28,991 nucleotides of DNA from Candidatus Dojkabacteria bacterium CG_4_10_14_0_2_um_filter_Dojkabacteria_WS6_41_15 (GCA_002793355.1 PFQB01000030.1:1-28991); one strand, 5' to 3'. Positions 7,778 to 16,043 are shown, counted from the stretch's first letter. The notes: a model not told the origin generated them from the letters alone. Made by a program: numbers and translations.

Positions 7778-8644
7778 TTACTTACGGCTTTTCGCTACGT
7801 ATTGAAATAGCATTATACTTCCGACAATAACCATACCTCCTAGAACTTGCATCCAGGTTGGCCAATTTCTGAGCACGACGATAGAAAGCAAGGAAACAAT
7901 CAGTGGCGACATATTTGTACCGATAGCAAAATACATAGCACCTGCTTTGTGAATTACATAACTGACTAAGAAGTTTGCAAGCAAAATAACGAGACTGTTG
8001 ACAATAAGCAATCCCCATTGCACAGAAACGATTTCTACGTGAAAAATCGGCCACAACGAAAATAGAACTACTGAGGCGGTTACCATTCTAACCAGCGTTA
8101 ATTGTAGCGGCTAGATGTACTTGAAAGCAAGCTGGCTTAGATTATTTGCAATCCCAAAGAAACAAACCGCGCCTATAAAATATGGGGCTCCGTGTTTTAA
8201 ATCGATCCCTGTACCTGGCAGGTAAATCACCAGTGTAGCACCAAGAATCGACAATACGACCACGAGAAACTTACGTCCAGTCAACGGTTCCTTCAGCAGT
8301 GGAATTGCCAGTAAATAGGTTACAAGCGGAGCGGAACAAACCAACAAAGACCATGTTATTGGAGTACCTACTCGCAATCCGTATAATACCAACATATCTG
8401 CAAAGATAGAGACGACAATTGCAATCACAATTCCATATGCAAGGCCTTTCTTGGATTTAATTACAAACGCACTACGATTTCTAAAAAATAAATAAGCGCA
8501 AAGAAATATTCCCGCAAAGGTGTAGCAGAGCGTATTCAGGTAAATCGGTGACATTCCCATATTCAGCAGCTTTTGCTGAATGGTGAGGTAAACGGCGAAG
8601 GAAGTGCAGTATAACAACATCGCAACAAATGGAGAGAGTCGCAT
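7778..8644 (-). pseudogene. EamA/DMT-superfamily transporter interrupted by one amber codon
   Basis: A ten-helix drug/metabolite transporter of about 289 codons with two EamA halves. The first half (8644-8114) ends at QLAFKYI; TAG follows at 8111-8113. The same frame continues without a shift, PLQLTLVRMVTASVVLF, to the natural stop at 7778. So only one codon is changed, and the rest is intact and hydrophobic as expected. The second half has its own ATG (8086), so two half-transporters could in principle be made. Other possibilities are a recent nonsense mutation, a sequencing error, or readthrough. Amber is used as a stop nowhere odd in the window, so a changed genetic code is unlikely. The family exports or imports small metabolites; the substrate is unknown. 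Confidence 0.85.
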
Positions 8645-8648
8645 GATT

Positions 8649-8677
8649 AGTATAGTACGGAAAGGAGATCGTGTTCA
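8649..8677 (-). promoter_or_regulatory. Promoter of the EamA pseudogene
   Basis: Minus strand: TGAACA (8672-8677), 17-base spacer, TATACT (8649-8654), four bases, ATG at 8644. Four of six -35 bases and five of six -10 bases match consensus. The promoter looks intact although the gene is broken. Confidence 0.5.
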
Positions 8678-8703
8678 AGGTGCAATTGGGAGTTTAGTAA
8701 TTT

Positions 8704-8937
8704 TTAGTCAATGTCGACAACAGCTACCTTCAACTTCGAACGCATACCTGATTTTAAAACAACGCTACCCAGCGGAATTTCTAAGTGACGTGCAACAGCA
8801 GCAATAACTGCTCTATTCGCATTACCTTTAATGGGCCTTTCCTTGGTTTTCACCAGCAGCGTGTTTTCTGCATTCTTAACCTTTGTAACAGACTCTTCTC
8901 GTTGCTTTGCTTTTACTAGGAGCTTGAATGTCTTCAT
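8704..8937 (-). CDS. DUF167/UPF0235 (YggU-like) small protein
   Basis: A 77-residue protein with the DUF167 pattern: an N-terminal strand with KAKQREESV, then NTLLVKTKERPIKGNANRAV (the family's V.V...P..GKAN.A), a helix ending AVARHLEIP, then SVVLKSGMRSKLKVAVVDI (the S.v.l.sG..sr.K...i pattern). The length is slightly below the usual 90-100. Bacterial members have a known fold but no established function. It starts at an ATG with an extended -10 box five bases upstream and seems to be transcribed alone. Confidence 0.85.
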   Translation of the reverse strand: MKTFKLLVKAKQREESVTKVKNAENTLLVKTKERPIKGNANRAVIAAVARHLEIPLGSVVLKSGMRSKLKVAVVDID

Positions 8938-8942
8938 GATAA

Positions 8943-8951
8943 ATTATAACA
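8943..8951 (-). promoter_or_regulatory. Extended -10 promoter of the DUF167 gene
   Basis: On the minus strand TGTTATAAT, a perfect TATAAT with the TGn extension, ends five bases before the ATG at 8937. No clear -35 box is present. A leaderless transcript is expected. Confidence 0.6.
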
Positions 8952-9044
8952 AATACTAGAAATTGCTGGACGAAATGGAGGAAACCACTAATGTCGGCAC
9001 ACACTAGGGTTTCAGCACATTCATTGATAGATCCACCGTAGCAT

Positions 9045-9178
9045 ACAACAACGCGAGAGGTGAATCGTGAGCCTGCGAACGTATGAACCCGCAAGGGGCA
9101 GTGGCTTAGCTACAACAACGCGAGAGATGAATCGTGAGCCTGCGAACGTATGAACCCACAAGAGGCTGTGGCTTAGCC
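9045..9178. repeat. Two tandem 67-bp units
   Basis: Unit 1 (9045-9111) and unit 2 (9112-9178) begin ACAACAACGCGAGAG and differ at about five of 67 positions. Unit 1 holds CCC-GCAA-GGG, a GNRA-loop hairpin; unit 2 replaces it with CCACA...TGTGG. The second unit ends in the palindrome GTGGC-tta-GCCAC (9168-9180). A 6-bp inverted repeat, CGTAGC (9037-9042) and GCTACG (9181-9186), encloses the pair. The 285 bases between the DUF167 and SWIM genes hold nothing else visible. No coding is supported; the block is an intergenic structured repeat. Confidence 0.8.
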
Positions 9179-9222
9179 ACGCTACGAAATAAAATATGTA
9201 TAACTAGCACCTTACGTTACGG

Positions 9223-9972
9223 CTAGTGACTCGCAATACTCTTGTCGTACACAGCAACAAGTAATTCTTCCCATCCAAAACAAGTTTCAATTCCAAGTAA
9301 CTTTTTAAATGCCTTGATTGTCTCAGCATCCTTTTTTGTAAACTCTAATAATACTCCAACAACTTCTTGCATAAAGCCTCCAACAACGCCATCCGAATCA
9401 TCAACACCCCCAGAAATCAACTTTTTATCTAATCTCAACAATAATGAAACTAACAACTCCGCTGTTTGTAGACTAACAGGTAACTTAGATACAATTGCCG
9501 ATAAACGATGTACCCCTTCTGACAAAGAATCCTGATAAGCAAACCAGGTTCTCGAAGGTCCTGAGTACGCCTTAACGTGTTTTATCGAAGCAGAGATTTC
9601 GACCTTGATATTTGCAAATTCTTCTTTAGAAAGTTCACCGATTTTATTACTACAAATCGGATTTATTATTACATCTTTATCCTCAGCAGGAATCTTCTTG
9701 CCTCTTAGTAACGCATAAATTGCGACAGCTACCATATGTTTACAAAGCGTATCATTTTTCCCCAAGTAACAATCGCAGCTTCCTCTATCGTAATATTTTG
9801 TATCTACAACGACATTATATATTTCTGTACCTTTTACTTTAGCAGTATAGGTAAATCCATTGTCGTCAAAGTTCATGATTTTGCCCGACTCATACAACTC
9901 GCATGCCTTTTTATAGGTTGGATTATCCGTCGCAAATTTGATTTTTTCTAGTGTATATTTTGGTTCAGCCAT
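9223..9972 (-). CDS. SWIM zinc-finger protein
   Basis: A 249-residue protein with an N-terminal SWIM domain (about residues 5-92). It has the strand-turn pattern SGKIMNFDDNGFTYTAKV followed by the zinc ligands CDCYLGKNDTLCKHM (CxC...CxH, about 68-82). SWIM fingers bind DNA or protein and are often found at the N-terminus of SNF2-type helicases; no helicase adjoins it here. The rest is mostly helical, without a recognised domain. A Shine-Dalgarno-like AGGA lies about five bases before the ATG, and a TTGACA box lies about 45 bases upstream, so this gene, unlike most here, seems to have a leader. The role is unknown. Confidence 0.75.
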   Translation of the reverse strand: MAEPKYTLEKIKFATDNPTYKKACELYESGKIMNFDDNGFTYTAKVKGTEIYNVVVDTKYYDRGSCDCYLGKNDTLCKHMVAVAIYALLRGKKIPAEDKDVIINPICSNKIGELSKEEFANIKVEISASIKHVKAYSGPSRTWFAYQDSLSEGVHRLSAIVSKLPVSLQTAELLVSLLLRLDKKLISGGVDDSDGVVGGFMQEVVGVLLEFTKKDAETIKAFKKLLGIETCFGWEELLVAVYDKSIASH

Positions 9973-9994
9973 ACATGTCCTGACTTTTAGTTCT

Positions 9995-10023
9995 TAATTA
10001 CATCTGTTCCAGCTCCCTGTCAA
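9995..10023 (-). promoter_or_regulatory. Candidate leadered promoter of the SWIM gene
   Basis: Minus strand: perfect TTGACA (10018-10023), 17-base spacer, then TAATTA (9995-10000), a poor -10. The start codon would lie about 15 bases downstream of the transcript start, with AGGA between. This spacing is unlike the leaderless promoters elsewhere in the window. Confidence 0.35.
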
Positions 10024-10104
10024 GTCCATAGCTCATCAAGACTCAAAGAGCTAACTGCCTCCCTCTGTCGCCCCAACCAGTTCCGATATCTCTTTCACCC
10101 TTTC

Positions 10105-10767
10105 CTATTTTGGATACTTCTCACGCATTAAATGATAGAAATGCTTATCATGTTTTTTGAACGTTAAATGGCAAAGCTCATGTGTTATTACATAATCGAT
10201 GCACTCTTTTGATGTGTGTATTAATTTTAGATTCAAAAATATTTTTTCTTTGCTGTAAAAGCTCCCCCAACGTTTTGACATTACCCCAATTGAAAGCTCA
10301 GGTCGTTGCTTGTACTCGAATTTCTTTAATGCAACTGAAAATCTGGAAGAAAATACATTATTCCTCTTCGATTCATACCAGGATTCTAGCAATTTCTTGT
10401 TATAGCCTCCTTCCGAAACATCATTCGTAGTTGAAATCGTTAACCTGTTTTTGCTTAATGTAACTTTATCACACAAACCTTTGGTAACTTGGAGTTTATA
10501 CTGCCGTCCAAGGTATAAAAACCCTTCTCCGGAAACATATTCTTTGTCGTATCTCTTTCTCTTATATTTCTTAAAAAACGATAGCTGTTTCTCTAGCCAA
10601 AACCACTTTCTTTGTAAGAAGTTCTGGATCTTGCTTTCCTCTGCTAGCGCTGGGCATTTCAAAACAATCCTTAGGTTGGGCATTACCGTTAAATTCATAG
10701 TTCTGCGCGGTTGCCTTAACAAGTAATACTCATAAAAAAATCTTCGATTTACTGCTTTCCTGGTCAT
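10105..10767 (-). CDS. YgjP-type (DUF45) M48-like metallopeptidase
   Basis: About 220 residues from the ATG at 10767. The zinc site HELCH (in YVITHELCHLTFKKHDKHFYHL) with the downstream histidine and the preceding motif SKRWGSFYSKEKIFLNLKLI are diagnostic of the YgjP/WLM-like family. The N-terminal part has the R.PRRTMNLTVMP strand and the KWFWLEKQ helix typical of the family. It is probably a soluble gluzincin; substrates are not known. An earlier ATG at 10797 is possible, but TAATGT at 10775-10780 ends seven bases before 10767 and fits the leaderless pattern of the region. The gene stands alone. Confidence 0.8.
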   Translation of the reverse strand: MTRKAVNRRFFYEYYLLRQPRRTMNLTVMPNLRIVLKCPALAEESKIQNFLQRKWFWLEKQLSFFKKYKRKRYDKEYVSGEGFLYLGRQYKLQVTKGLCDKVTLSKNRLTISTTNDVSEGGYNKKLLESWYESKRNNVFSSRFSVALKKFEYKQRPELSIGVMSKRWGSFYSKEKIFLNLKLIHTSKECIDYVITHELCHLTFKKHDKHFYHLMREKYPK

Positions 10768-10974
10768 GCCTGTCACATTACTTACGGTGCTAAGCATCTC
10801 AGAGACTTTCGTTCTGTTGATATTACGAACATCCGGATAAGCTTGTTGCTATGTAGAGAAGTTTTCTTTCCGTGTTTTCATAGTTAACATGAAAATATGG
10901 TATCTTAAATTTATGAACTATTCACTAGGGGTTCGTTACCATTTATTTTGATCAATAGCGGAATTATCGTATTG

Positions 10975-11003
10975 TTGACAACGGTCCGCATCGTTGCTAC
11001 TGT
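10975..11003 (+). promoter_or_regulatory. Promoter of the giant beta-propeller gene
   Basis: Perfect TTGACA (10975-10980), 17-base spacer, TACTGT (10998-11003). The ATG is nine bases beyond, so the 5' leader would be about two or three bases. The other 180 bases between the metallopeptidase and this gene show no clear gene; a second, weaker TTAACA...TAAATT pair occurs near 10890-10910. Confidence 0.55.
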
Positions 11004-11012
11004 GTCAATAAT

Positions 11013-14000
11013 ATGAACATACGAAGTTTTTTACTTTTTCCAATGAGATTATTCTGGATTATTACGGTCGTAAGCGTAAACATTTTGGAACTTTTTCTTT
11101 TCGCAAACAATTCTCCCGCATTTGCTATAGACGAAACAAGTACTTCGGCCACGCAATTGATTGGTCAGCCCGATTTCACAACGAATGTCTCACGACTCAA
11201 AGGATATTGGAACCCCGAGTCAATTCTTCAAATTGGTACCAAGGTGCTGATTGGCGAAGCGTGTCGTATTTCTGTATATAACTCGGCACCGACCACGACT
11301 TATCAGGCACGAGACTATGTTATCGGCAGTCCGAATCGCAACACTACCTGCGTCTACTCTGGCCCGGAGGCAAAAAGTATGATCGATCCACGAGGACTTG
11401 CCTTTGATGGAACCAGACTATTTACTGCAGATTGGCAGTTTAACCGCATTCTTATATACAATACCCTCCCGACAACAAACGATGCTGCTGCAAACGTGGT
11501 CCTTGGACAACCGAACATGACAAGCAGCACGGCAAACAACGGAGGCCTTTCCGCTTCTAGCCTGTCTGAGCCACGTGCGATTGATGTATCTGGTGGCAAG
11601 TTACTGGTGGCTGACAGGTCGAATAACCGTGTTTTGATTTGGAATACAATTCCTACTACAGACAATCAGGCAGCCGATGTTGTGCTCGGACAACCAAATA
11701 TGACCAGTAGTACCGCGAACAACGGGGGTATAACCGCGCATAGTCTCTACCAACCAAACGGCGTTGCAGTTGTTAATGGTAAGTTATATATCTCCGATTC
11801 CGGAAACAACCGCGTTCTTATTTTCAACACCATTCCAACAACTAACCAACAGGACGCAGATCTGGTCTTAGGGCAGCCGAATATGACTAGCAATACCGCG
11901 AATAATGGCGGCATTTCTTCACATAGCATAAAAGCACCGATCAATGTATCAGGAACAGCTGACAAATTGCTGGTTACAGACAGCGGGAATCACCGTGTTT
12001 TGATCTTTAATACTATACCCTCAGTAAATCAAGCAGACGCGGATGTCGCAGTTGGGCAACCGGACATGACTAGTGGAACTGTGAACAACGGTGGATTGTC
12101 TGCATCTTCACTCAACAACCCATGGGATGCGGATATCATTGACGGTAAACTTTACATTGCGGATTTGATCAACGCCCGCGTTCTAGGCTTTAACAGTGTC
12201 CCGACTACTAATGGTGCATCGGCAAACTTCGTACTAGGGCAGGATGCACTCACACGGAATAACAATAGCTATGGCGGATACAATAGACTTGCATCGACTA
12301 AAGTTGTCATTCAAGGTGGGAAAATGGCAGTTATAGACACGAACAACCATCGAGTTCTGCTGTGGAATTCTGTTCCATCGCCGTCAGATACCGTGAGTCC
12401 AGACGTTGTTCTTGGACAGCCCGATATCACTTCATCGACGGCAAACAATGGTGGCGCTTCTGCTTCTTCATTGTATTACCCATGGACCGGGGCAATCTGT
12501 GGAGACAAGCTTGTTGTCGGAGATTATCTTAACAGCAGGGTACTTATCTGGAATTCGTGGCCGACGGTTAATCAAGAGGCAGCGGATATTGTACTAGGGC
12601 AACCGAATATGACAAGCGGTTCTGCAAATAATGGTGGAGTTTCCGCCCACAGCCTGTATTTTCCTTCGAGTGCCACTTGCGTGGGTACCAAACTGATGAT
12701 AACCGATCTTTGGAATCATCGCGTACTGATCTGGAATGAATTTCCAACAACTAACCAAGAGGACGCAGATTTGGTCTTAGGGCAGCCAAATATGACTAGC
12801 AACACCGTGAACAATGGTGGCATTTCTGCCCATAGTCTGAACAGACCCAGTGGGGCTGAGTCGGATGGTACACGTTTATCTGTTGCAGATTATGCGAATA
12901 ATAGAGTACTTATTTGGACCAGTTTTCCTGTGGCCAACCAAGAAGACGCAGACCTGGTTTTGGGACAACCAAATATGACAAGCAACACTGTAAATAACGG
13001 CGGAATTAGTGCGTCAAGTTTATATATTCCGTATGGCCTTTATTCAGACGGAACTCGCTTTTTTATCGTCGACAGTGCGAATCACAGAATTCTTGGATGG
13101 TCAGATACTCCAACCACAAATGGTCAGTCGGCAGATTTTGTTATTGGCCAGGCAAGTTTTACTAGTATTGTACGGAACATTACGGCAGAAACACTTCTTT
13201 CGCCGACTACTCTTTCAGTATACAATGGCAATGTGTATGTGGGAGATCAAGGAAACAATCGCATTCTGATTTACCCGACGGGACCGTCCGATGGCGATGT
13301 TACTGTTGATCCCGTTATTGCCAATCCGACCGTAACGGTAGACCTTTCGGCAACTGGGGTCAAAGACATGCTTGTGTCCGAGGATTCTGGCTTTTCCGGC
13401 GCCTCATGGGAGCCGTACGCGTCAACAAAATCGTTAACTGTGTCTGACGGCGAAGGTTCAAAAACAGTCTACGCAAAATATCGTGATTATGCAAACTACG
13501 AAGGGTCAGTCCTTTCCGCTACGACAGTGCTTGATACATCTGCCCCAACAGGAAGTATTTCAATAAATGGTGGCGCTACTGCGACCAATAACCGCGCAAC
13601 CACACTTACGTTGGCAGCGACAGATACGATTTCTTCGGTGACTCACATGAAACTTTCGGAAAGTGCTTCCTTTACAGGCGCATCATGGGAAAGCTATGCG
13701 ACGAGTAAATCGTTTACTGTATCGACGGGAGATGGCACCAAGACAGTGTACGCGAAGTTTAAGGATGCGGCGGGCAACGAGTCGACTGCATACACTGATA
13801 CCATAACACTCGATACCATGAAACCGACCATTAACATCACAAATCTGGGACTCATTTCCAATGTTCTCTACAAGTCAAGTTTGTATTACTATTTCACCTC
13901 ACGAACACCGTATATCCAAGGGCAAACAGAAGCCAACAGTGTGGTGCACTTCAAATACGACAAGAATGACTACACGTCCACGGCAAACAGTTTCGGATGG

Positions 14001-14528
14001 TACGGTCTTTCTATACTGACGTTACCACTTGGGTATTCTCAGTTGACCTACTATGCCATAGACACTGCAGGGAACAAATCGTCAGAACGAACATTAGAAC
14101 TCATGATTCAAACAGAAAGTGCAGACACTACGAGTGAAGGACCCACAGGAACCGTGGAAATAACCCCGACTGCGCCTACGGGGGAAGAACCGATTCAGAT
14201 TGAGCTGTTTACTGTTGCAGTACAGGATGCAAACGCGAACGCATTGATAAACACGCCTGTGATTATAAATGGGCAGCGATACGTTACAGACAGCAAGGGC
14301 AACATCTACATCGAACAAAAGCCAACTTCGGACATGACAATTAAGGTAGAGATAAACGAGCAGTTGGTTGATGGAACCGTGGAGGGAGACAAGATTGTGG
14401 TTGCGACATTAGACACTCTAGGAAAAAATAAGCGAAGTTGGTGGGTAGCGATAGTAGCTATCCTTACGGCATCTGTCGGGTTGTTATTGATAAAGCGCCG
14501 TGCCAACACACAAGCAAAACCGATGTAA
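11013..14528 (+). CDS. Giant anchored surface protein: NHL-like beta-propeller repeats, Ig-like domains, C-terminal membrane anchor
   Basis: 1171 residues. An N-terminal hydrophobic stretch (about 8-32) with a likely signal cleavage after SPAFA sends it out of the cell. Residues about 45-755 hold twelve repeats of about 58 residues built on VLGQPNMTSNTANNGG, SAHSLYxP, a DGxKLxVADSxNNRVLIWN strand pair and PTTNQEDAD; these are NHL/six-bladed-propeller-like blades, enough for two propellers. Two Ig-like repeats follow (ASWEPYASTKSLTV and ASWESYATSKSFTV, each ending in TVYAK), then a further Ig-like segment and a Thr-rich linker. A C-terminal helix (WWVAIVAILTASVGLLLI) with KRR behind it anchors it in the membrane. 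There is no LPXTG motif. The probable role is adhesion or cell-cell contact; ligand unknown. Confidence 0.85.
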   Translation: MNIRSFLLFPMRLFWIITVVSVNILELFLFANNSPAFAIDETSTSATQLIGQPDFTTNVSRLKGYWNPESILQIGTKVLIGEACRISVYNSAPTTTYQARDYVIGSPNRNTTCVYSGPEAKSMIDPRGLAFDGTRLFTADWQFNRILIYNTLPTTNDAAANVVLGQPNMTSSTANNGGLSASSLSEPRAIDVSGGKLLVADRSNNRVLIWNTIPTTDNQAADVVLGQPNMTSSTANNGGITAHSLYQPNGVAVVNGKLYISDSGNNRVLIFNTIPTTNQQDADLVLGQPNMTSNTANNGGISSHSIKAPINVSGTADKLLVTDSGNHRVLIFNTIPSVNQADADVAVGQPDMTSGTVNNGGLSASSLNNPWDADIIDGKLYIADLINARVLGFNSVPTTNGASANFVLGQDALTRNNNSYGGYNRLASTKVVIQGGKMAVIDTNNHRVLLWNSVPSPSDTVSPDVVLGQPDITSSTANNGGASASSLYYPWTGAICGDKLVVGDYLNSRVLIWNSWPTVNQEAADIVLGQPNMTSGSANNGGVSAHSLYFPSSATCVGTKLMITDLWNHRVLIWNEFPTTNQEDADLVLGQPNMTSNTVNNGGISAHSLNRPSGAESDGTRLSVADYANNRVLIWTSFPVANQEDADLVLGQPNMTSNTVNNGGISASSLYIPYGLYSDGTRFFIVDSANHRILGWSDTPTTNGQSADFVIGQASFTSIVRNITAETLLSPTTLSVYNGNVYVGDQGNNRILIYPTGPSDGDVTVDPVIANPTVTVDLSATGVKDMLVSEDSGFSGASWEPYASTKSLTVSDGEGSKTVYAKYRDYANYEGSVLSATTVLDTSAPTGSISINGGATATNNRATTLTLAATDTISSVTHMKLSESASFTGASWESYATSKSFTVSTGDGTKTVYAKFKDAAGNESTAYTDTITLDTMKPTINITNLGLISNVLYKSSLYYYFTSRTPYIQGQTEANSVVHFKYDKNDYTSTANSFGWYGLSILTLPLGYSQLTYYAIDTAGNKSSERTLELMIQTESADTTSEGPTGTVEITPTAPTGEEPIQIELFTVAVQDANANALINTPVIINGQRYVTDSKGNIYIEQKPTSDMTIKVEINEQLVDGTVEGDKIVVATLDTLGKNKRSWWVAIVAILTASVGLLLIKRRANTQAKPM
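11490..13160 (+). repeat. In-gene tandem repeat, about 174-bp period
   Basis: The blade motif recurs in DNA as CCNAAYATGACNAGYAN followed by GCGAACAAYGGNGG-like sequence, about every 174 bases, in nine or ten copies. The most similar adjacent pair are the blades near 12780 and 12960. Blades near 12240 and 13150 are diverged. The near-identical copies make the gene prone to recombination and to assembly collapse. Confidence 0.75.
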
Positions 14529-14714
14529 TACCGAAAGTTTTCAGAATGTTATAGACGGAATTTGATAGATTCCCAACAATGTCGGGGTCTCGATAATAGC
14601 AAACAGTCATATTGCCACGAGAGTCAATATTTACCCCACTCACCGAAAAGACAATCCTTTTTATTCCCTGATGTCCAGCGCCGGTCTGAACTTTTTTCAT
14701 CTCTTCTTCCATTC

Positions 14715-14784
14715 GAGTGAGTGAAATTGCAGAATGGAGGTCAGGGGAATCGGCTCCCCAAATGTTTTCGGCTTCACTCCGCTC
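14715..14784. repeat. 70-base nested palindrome
   Basis: Outer arms GAG (14715-14717) and CTC (14782-14784) enclose GAGTGAA (14719-14725) paired with TTCACTC (14773-14779). An inner GGGG/CCCC hairpin (14744-14747 and 14756-14759) sits at the centre. It contains the tmRNA-like 18-mer at 14735-14752. Read on the minus strand it looks like a degenerate T-arm and acceptor 3' half. Confidence 0.6.
14735..14752 (+). repeat. Attachment-site-like copy of the tmRNA 3' end
   Basis: TGGAGGTCAGGGGAATCG matches TGGAGGTGAGGGGAATCG at 17002-17019, the 3' terminus of ssrA, at 17 of 18 positions and in the same orientation. Direct repeats of a tRNA or tmRNA 3' end at the far edge of an inserted segment are the mark of site-specific integration. 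Convergence of two T-arm-like hairpins is the alternative. Confidence 0.45.
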
Positions 14785-14837
14785 AGGCACGAAAAAAAAC
14801 ATTATTCAAAATCTTAATCAAGGTATTTGCCAGCCCG

Positions 14838-15008
14838 CGGTTGTTCGAACAAAAATGTTTGTTCTCATTCAACCGTTTCGATTCTCCGACATTGCTTCTA
14901 TTGTTAATTTCTTCCCCTCTTGGAGTCCTCGATTGGTTAATTTCGGTGACCGAGCGTGGCTGTACAAAACGAACGTTTTTACAGCAGCGAGGGGGAGAAA
15001 TTAACAAT
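14838..15008. repeat. Hairpin followed by a large branched inverted repeat
   Basis: Hairpin A: CGGTTG (14838-14843) with CAACCG (14870-14875), inner stem GAACAAA (14847-14853) with TTTGTTC (14858-14864). Element B: a 20-bp arm (14900-14919) pairs with 14989-15008 with one mismatch. Between the arms are a CTCG...CGAG stem with CGGT-G-ACCG inside, and a second hairpin, GCTGT/ACAGC with AAAACG/CGTTTT inside (about 14959-14985). The result is a three-way-junction-like fold in DNA or RNA. No open frame explains it. Confidence 0.7.
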
Positions 15009-15157
15009 GGACCCAGACCTAAAAAGTTGGAACCGTTTCTTCGAGTATATTATAAAGGCAAAAGGACGCATTGATTGTTTGTCAAAGCCCAAAATGGCAC
15101 TAGTCTAATTACCTTGAAATAAAGGTGCTTCTCTACACTACTAGGGAATGGAACTGG

Positions 15158-15186
15158 TATACATATCTCTGATTCAGGGATATAAT
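15158..15186 (+). promoter_or_regulatory. Promoter of the acetyltransferase
   Basis: TATACA (15158-15163), 17-base spacer, perfect TATAAT (15181-15186), five bases, ATG at 15192. A leaderless transcript is expected. Confidence 0.6.
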
Positions 15187-15191
15187 TTGTT

Positions 15192-16043
15192 ATGGAATAT
15201 ATTATTAGACAAGCCTCACGGCAAGAATTAGATATCCTCGTAGATTGGGCAACAAAAGAAGGCTGGAACCCTGGAATAGACGATGCTGAAGTGTTTTGGA
15301 AAACAGACCCAGAAGGTTTTGTAGCACTAGAAGTTGGAGGAAAAATGATTGGAGGCGGGTCTATCGTATCATATAGCGGGAAGTTTGGATTTATGGGATT
15401 CTTTATGGTAAAGCCAGAGTTCAGAAGCAAAGGATGGGGAACCAAATTGTGGTATTGGAGACGGGACAAATTGTTGAGTAGACTTGATAAAGGTGCTCCT
15501 ATAGGAATGGATGGCGTGTTTGTAATGCAACCGTTCTATGCTAAGGGCGGTTTTGTGTTCTCACATAGAGATTTAAGAATGGAGGGTATTGGAACTACAA
15601 TGAGTTTCAGTGAAAAAGTTGTTCAGGTAAACGCTAATGACTTCGATAAAATCAACGGTTTTGATTTGAATGTTTTTGGATATAATAGAAAGGCTTTCAT
15701 TGAAGGCTGGTTGTCAATAAAAAGTGGCAAAGCTTTTAAGTATGTCGAGAGAGGTGAGGTCAAAGGATATGGTATGGTAAGAAAATGTCAAAAGGGTTAT
15801 AAAGTCGGACCTCTTTTTGCAGAAAGTTATGACATTGCAAATGAACTTTTCAAAGCGATGTCTTCAGTTGCCCACTGTGAGGCCATCTATTTAGATGTAC
15901 CAGAAATAAATACTGACGGAATGGAATTGGCTAAAAACTACAACTTAAAGGAATGTTTTGGATGTGCAAGGATGTATTACAATCAAGCGCCAAAGCTACC
16001 ATATAACAAGATATTCGGAGTAACTTCATTTGAATTGGGCTAG
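15192..16043 (+). CDS. Two-domain GNAT acetyltransferase (YitH/YitI-like)
   Basis: 283 residues. The N-terminal GNAT domain (1-140) shows the order of the fold: IIRQASRQELDILVDWATKE, then FVALEVGGKMIGGGSIV, then FFMVKPEFRSKGWGTKLW, whose RSKGWGT is the acetyl-CoA pyrophosphate loop (R/QxxGxG/A), and GVFVMQPFYAKGGF. The second half (about 150-275, with YGMVRKCQKGYKVGPLFAES) fits the C-terminal acetyltransferase-like domain found in such proteins. A small-molecule amine substrate is likely but unknown. Twelve Arg codons include nine AGA and one AGG, in contrast to the CGN-rich uvr genes, which suggests transfer. It overlaps the convergent transporter gene by 18 bases. Confidence 0.85.
   Translation: MEYIIRQASRQELDILVDWATKEGWNPGIDDAEVFWKTDPEGFVALEVGGKMIGGGSIVSYSGKFGFMGFFMVKPEFRSKGWGTKLWYWRRDKLLSRLDKGAPIGMDGVFVMQPFYAKGGFVFSHRDLRMEGIGTTMSFSEKVVQVNANDFDKINGFDLNVFGYNRKAFIEGWLSIKSGKAFKYVERGEVKGYGMVRKCQKGYKVGPLFAESYDIANELFKAMSSVAHCEAIYLDVPEINTDGMELAKNYNLKECFGCARMYYNQAPKLPYNKIFGVTSFELG

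Larger units (their letters stand above)
14529..15157. other. Gene-poor, hairpin-rich region
   Basis: About 630 bases with no convincing gene. It holds three inverted-repeat structures (14715-14784, 14838-14875, 14900-15008). A minus-strand frame through 14535-14705 reads protein-like sequence (KKVQTGAGHQGIKRIVFSVS, then CYYRDPDIVGNLSNSVYNIL) and runs into the first hairpin. It could be the tail of a lost gene such as a recombinase, but no family motif is visible and it overlaps the end of the beta-propeller gene. Confidence 0.5.

Noticed and set aside
8111..8113. Recoded amber codon as evidence of an alternative genetic code
   Set aside because: A single in-frame TAG in one gene, while uvrA and other genes end normally at TAG; a nonsense change is simpler.
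8876..9094. Minus-strand frame across the 67-bp repeat and the DUF167 promoter
   Set aside because: It covers a promoter and a non-coding repeat; composition follows the repeat, not a protein.
9045..9178. CRISPR array
   Set aside because: Two adjacent 67-bp units without spacers and no cas genes in the window.
14735..14784. A tRNA gene on the minus strand
   Set aside because: The T-arm-like hairpin has no matching acceptor, D-arm or anticodon stem upstream.
14464..14802. Minus-strand frame of 112 codons after the beta-propeller gene
   Set aside because: It overlaps the end of that gene and crosses a palindrome, and has no family motif. Kept only as a possible relic in the intergenic description.
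14900..15008. Integron attC site or rho-independent terminator
   Set aside because: The arms carry GTTAA at the 5' side and TTAAC at the 3' side, the reverse of the attC R-box layout, and no U-run follows the stem.
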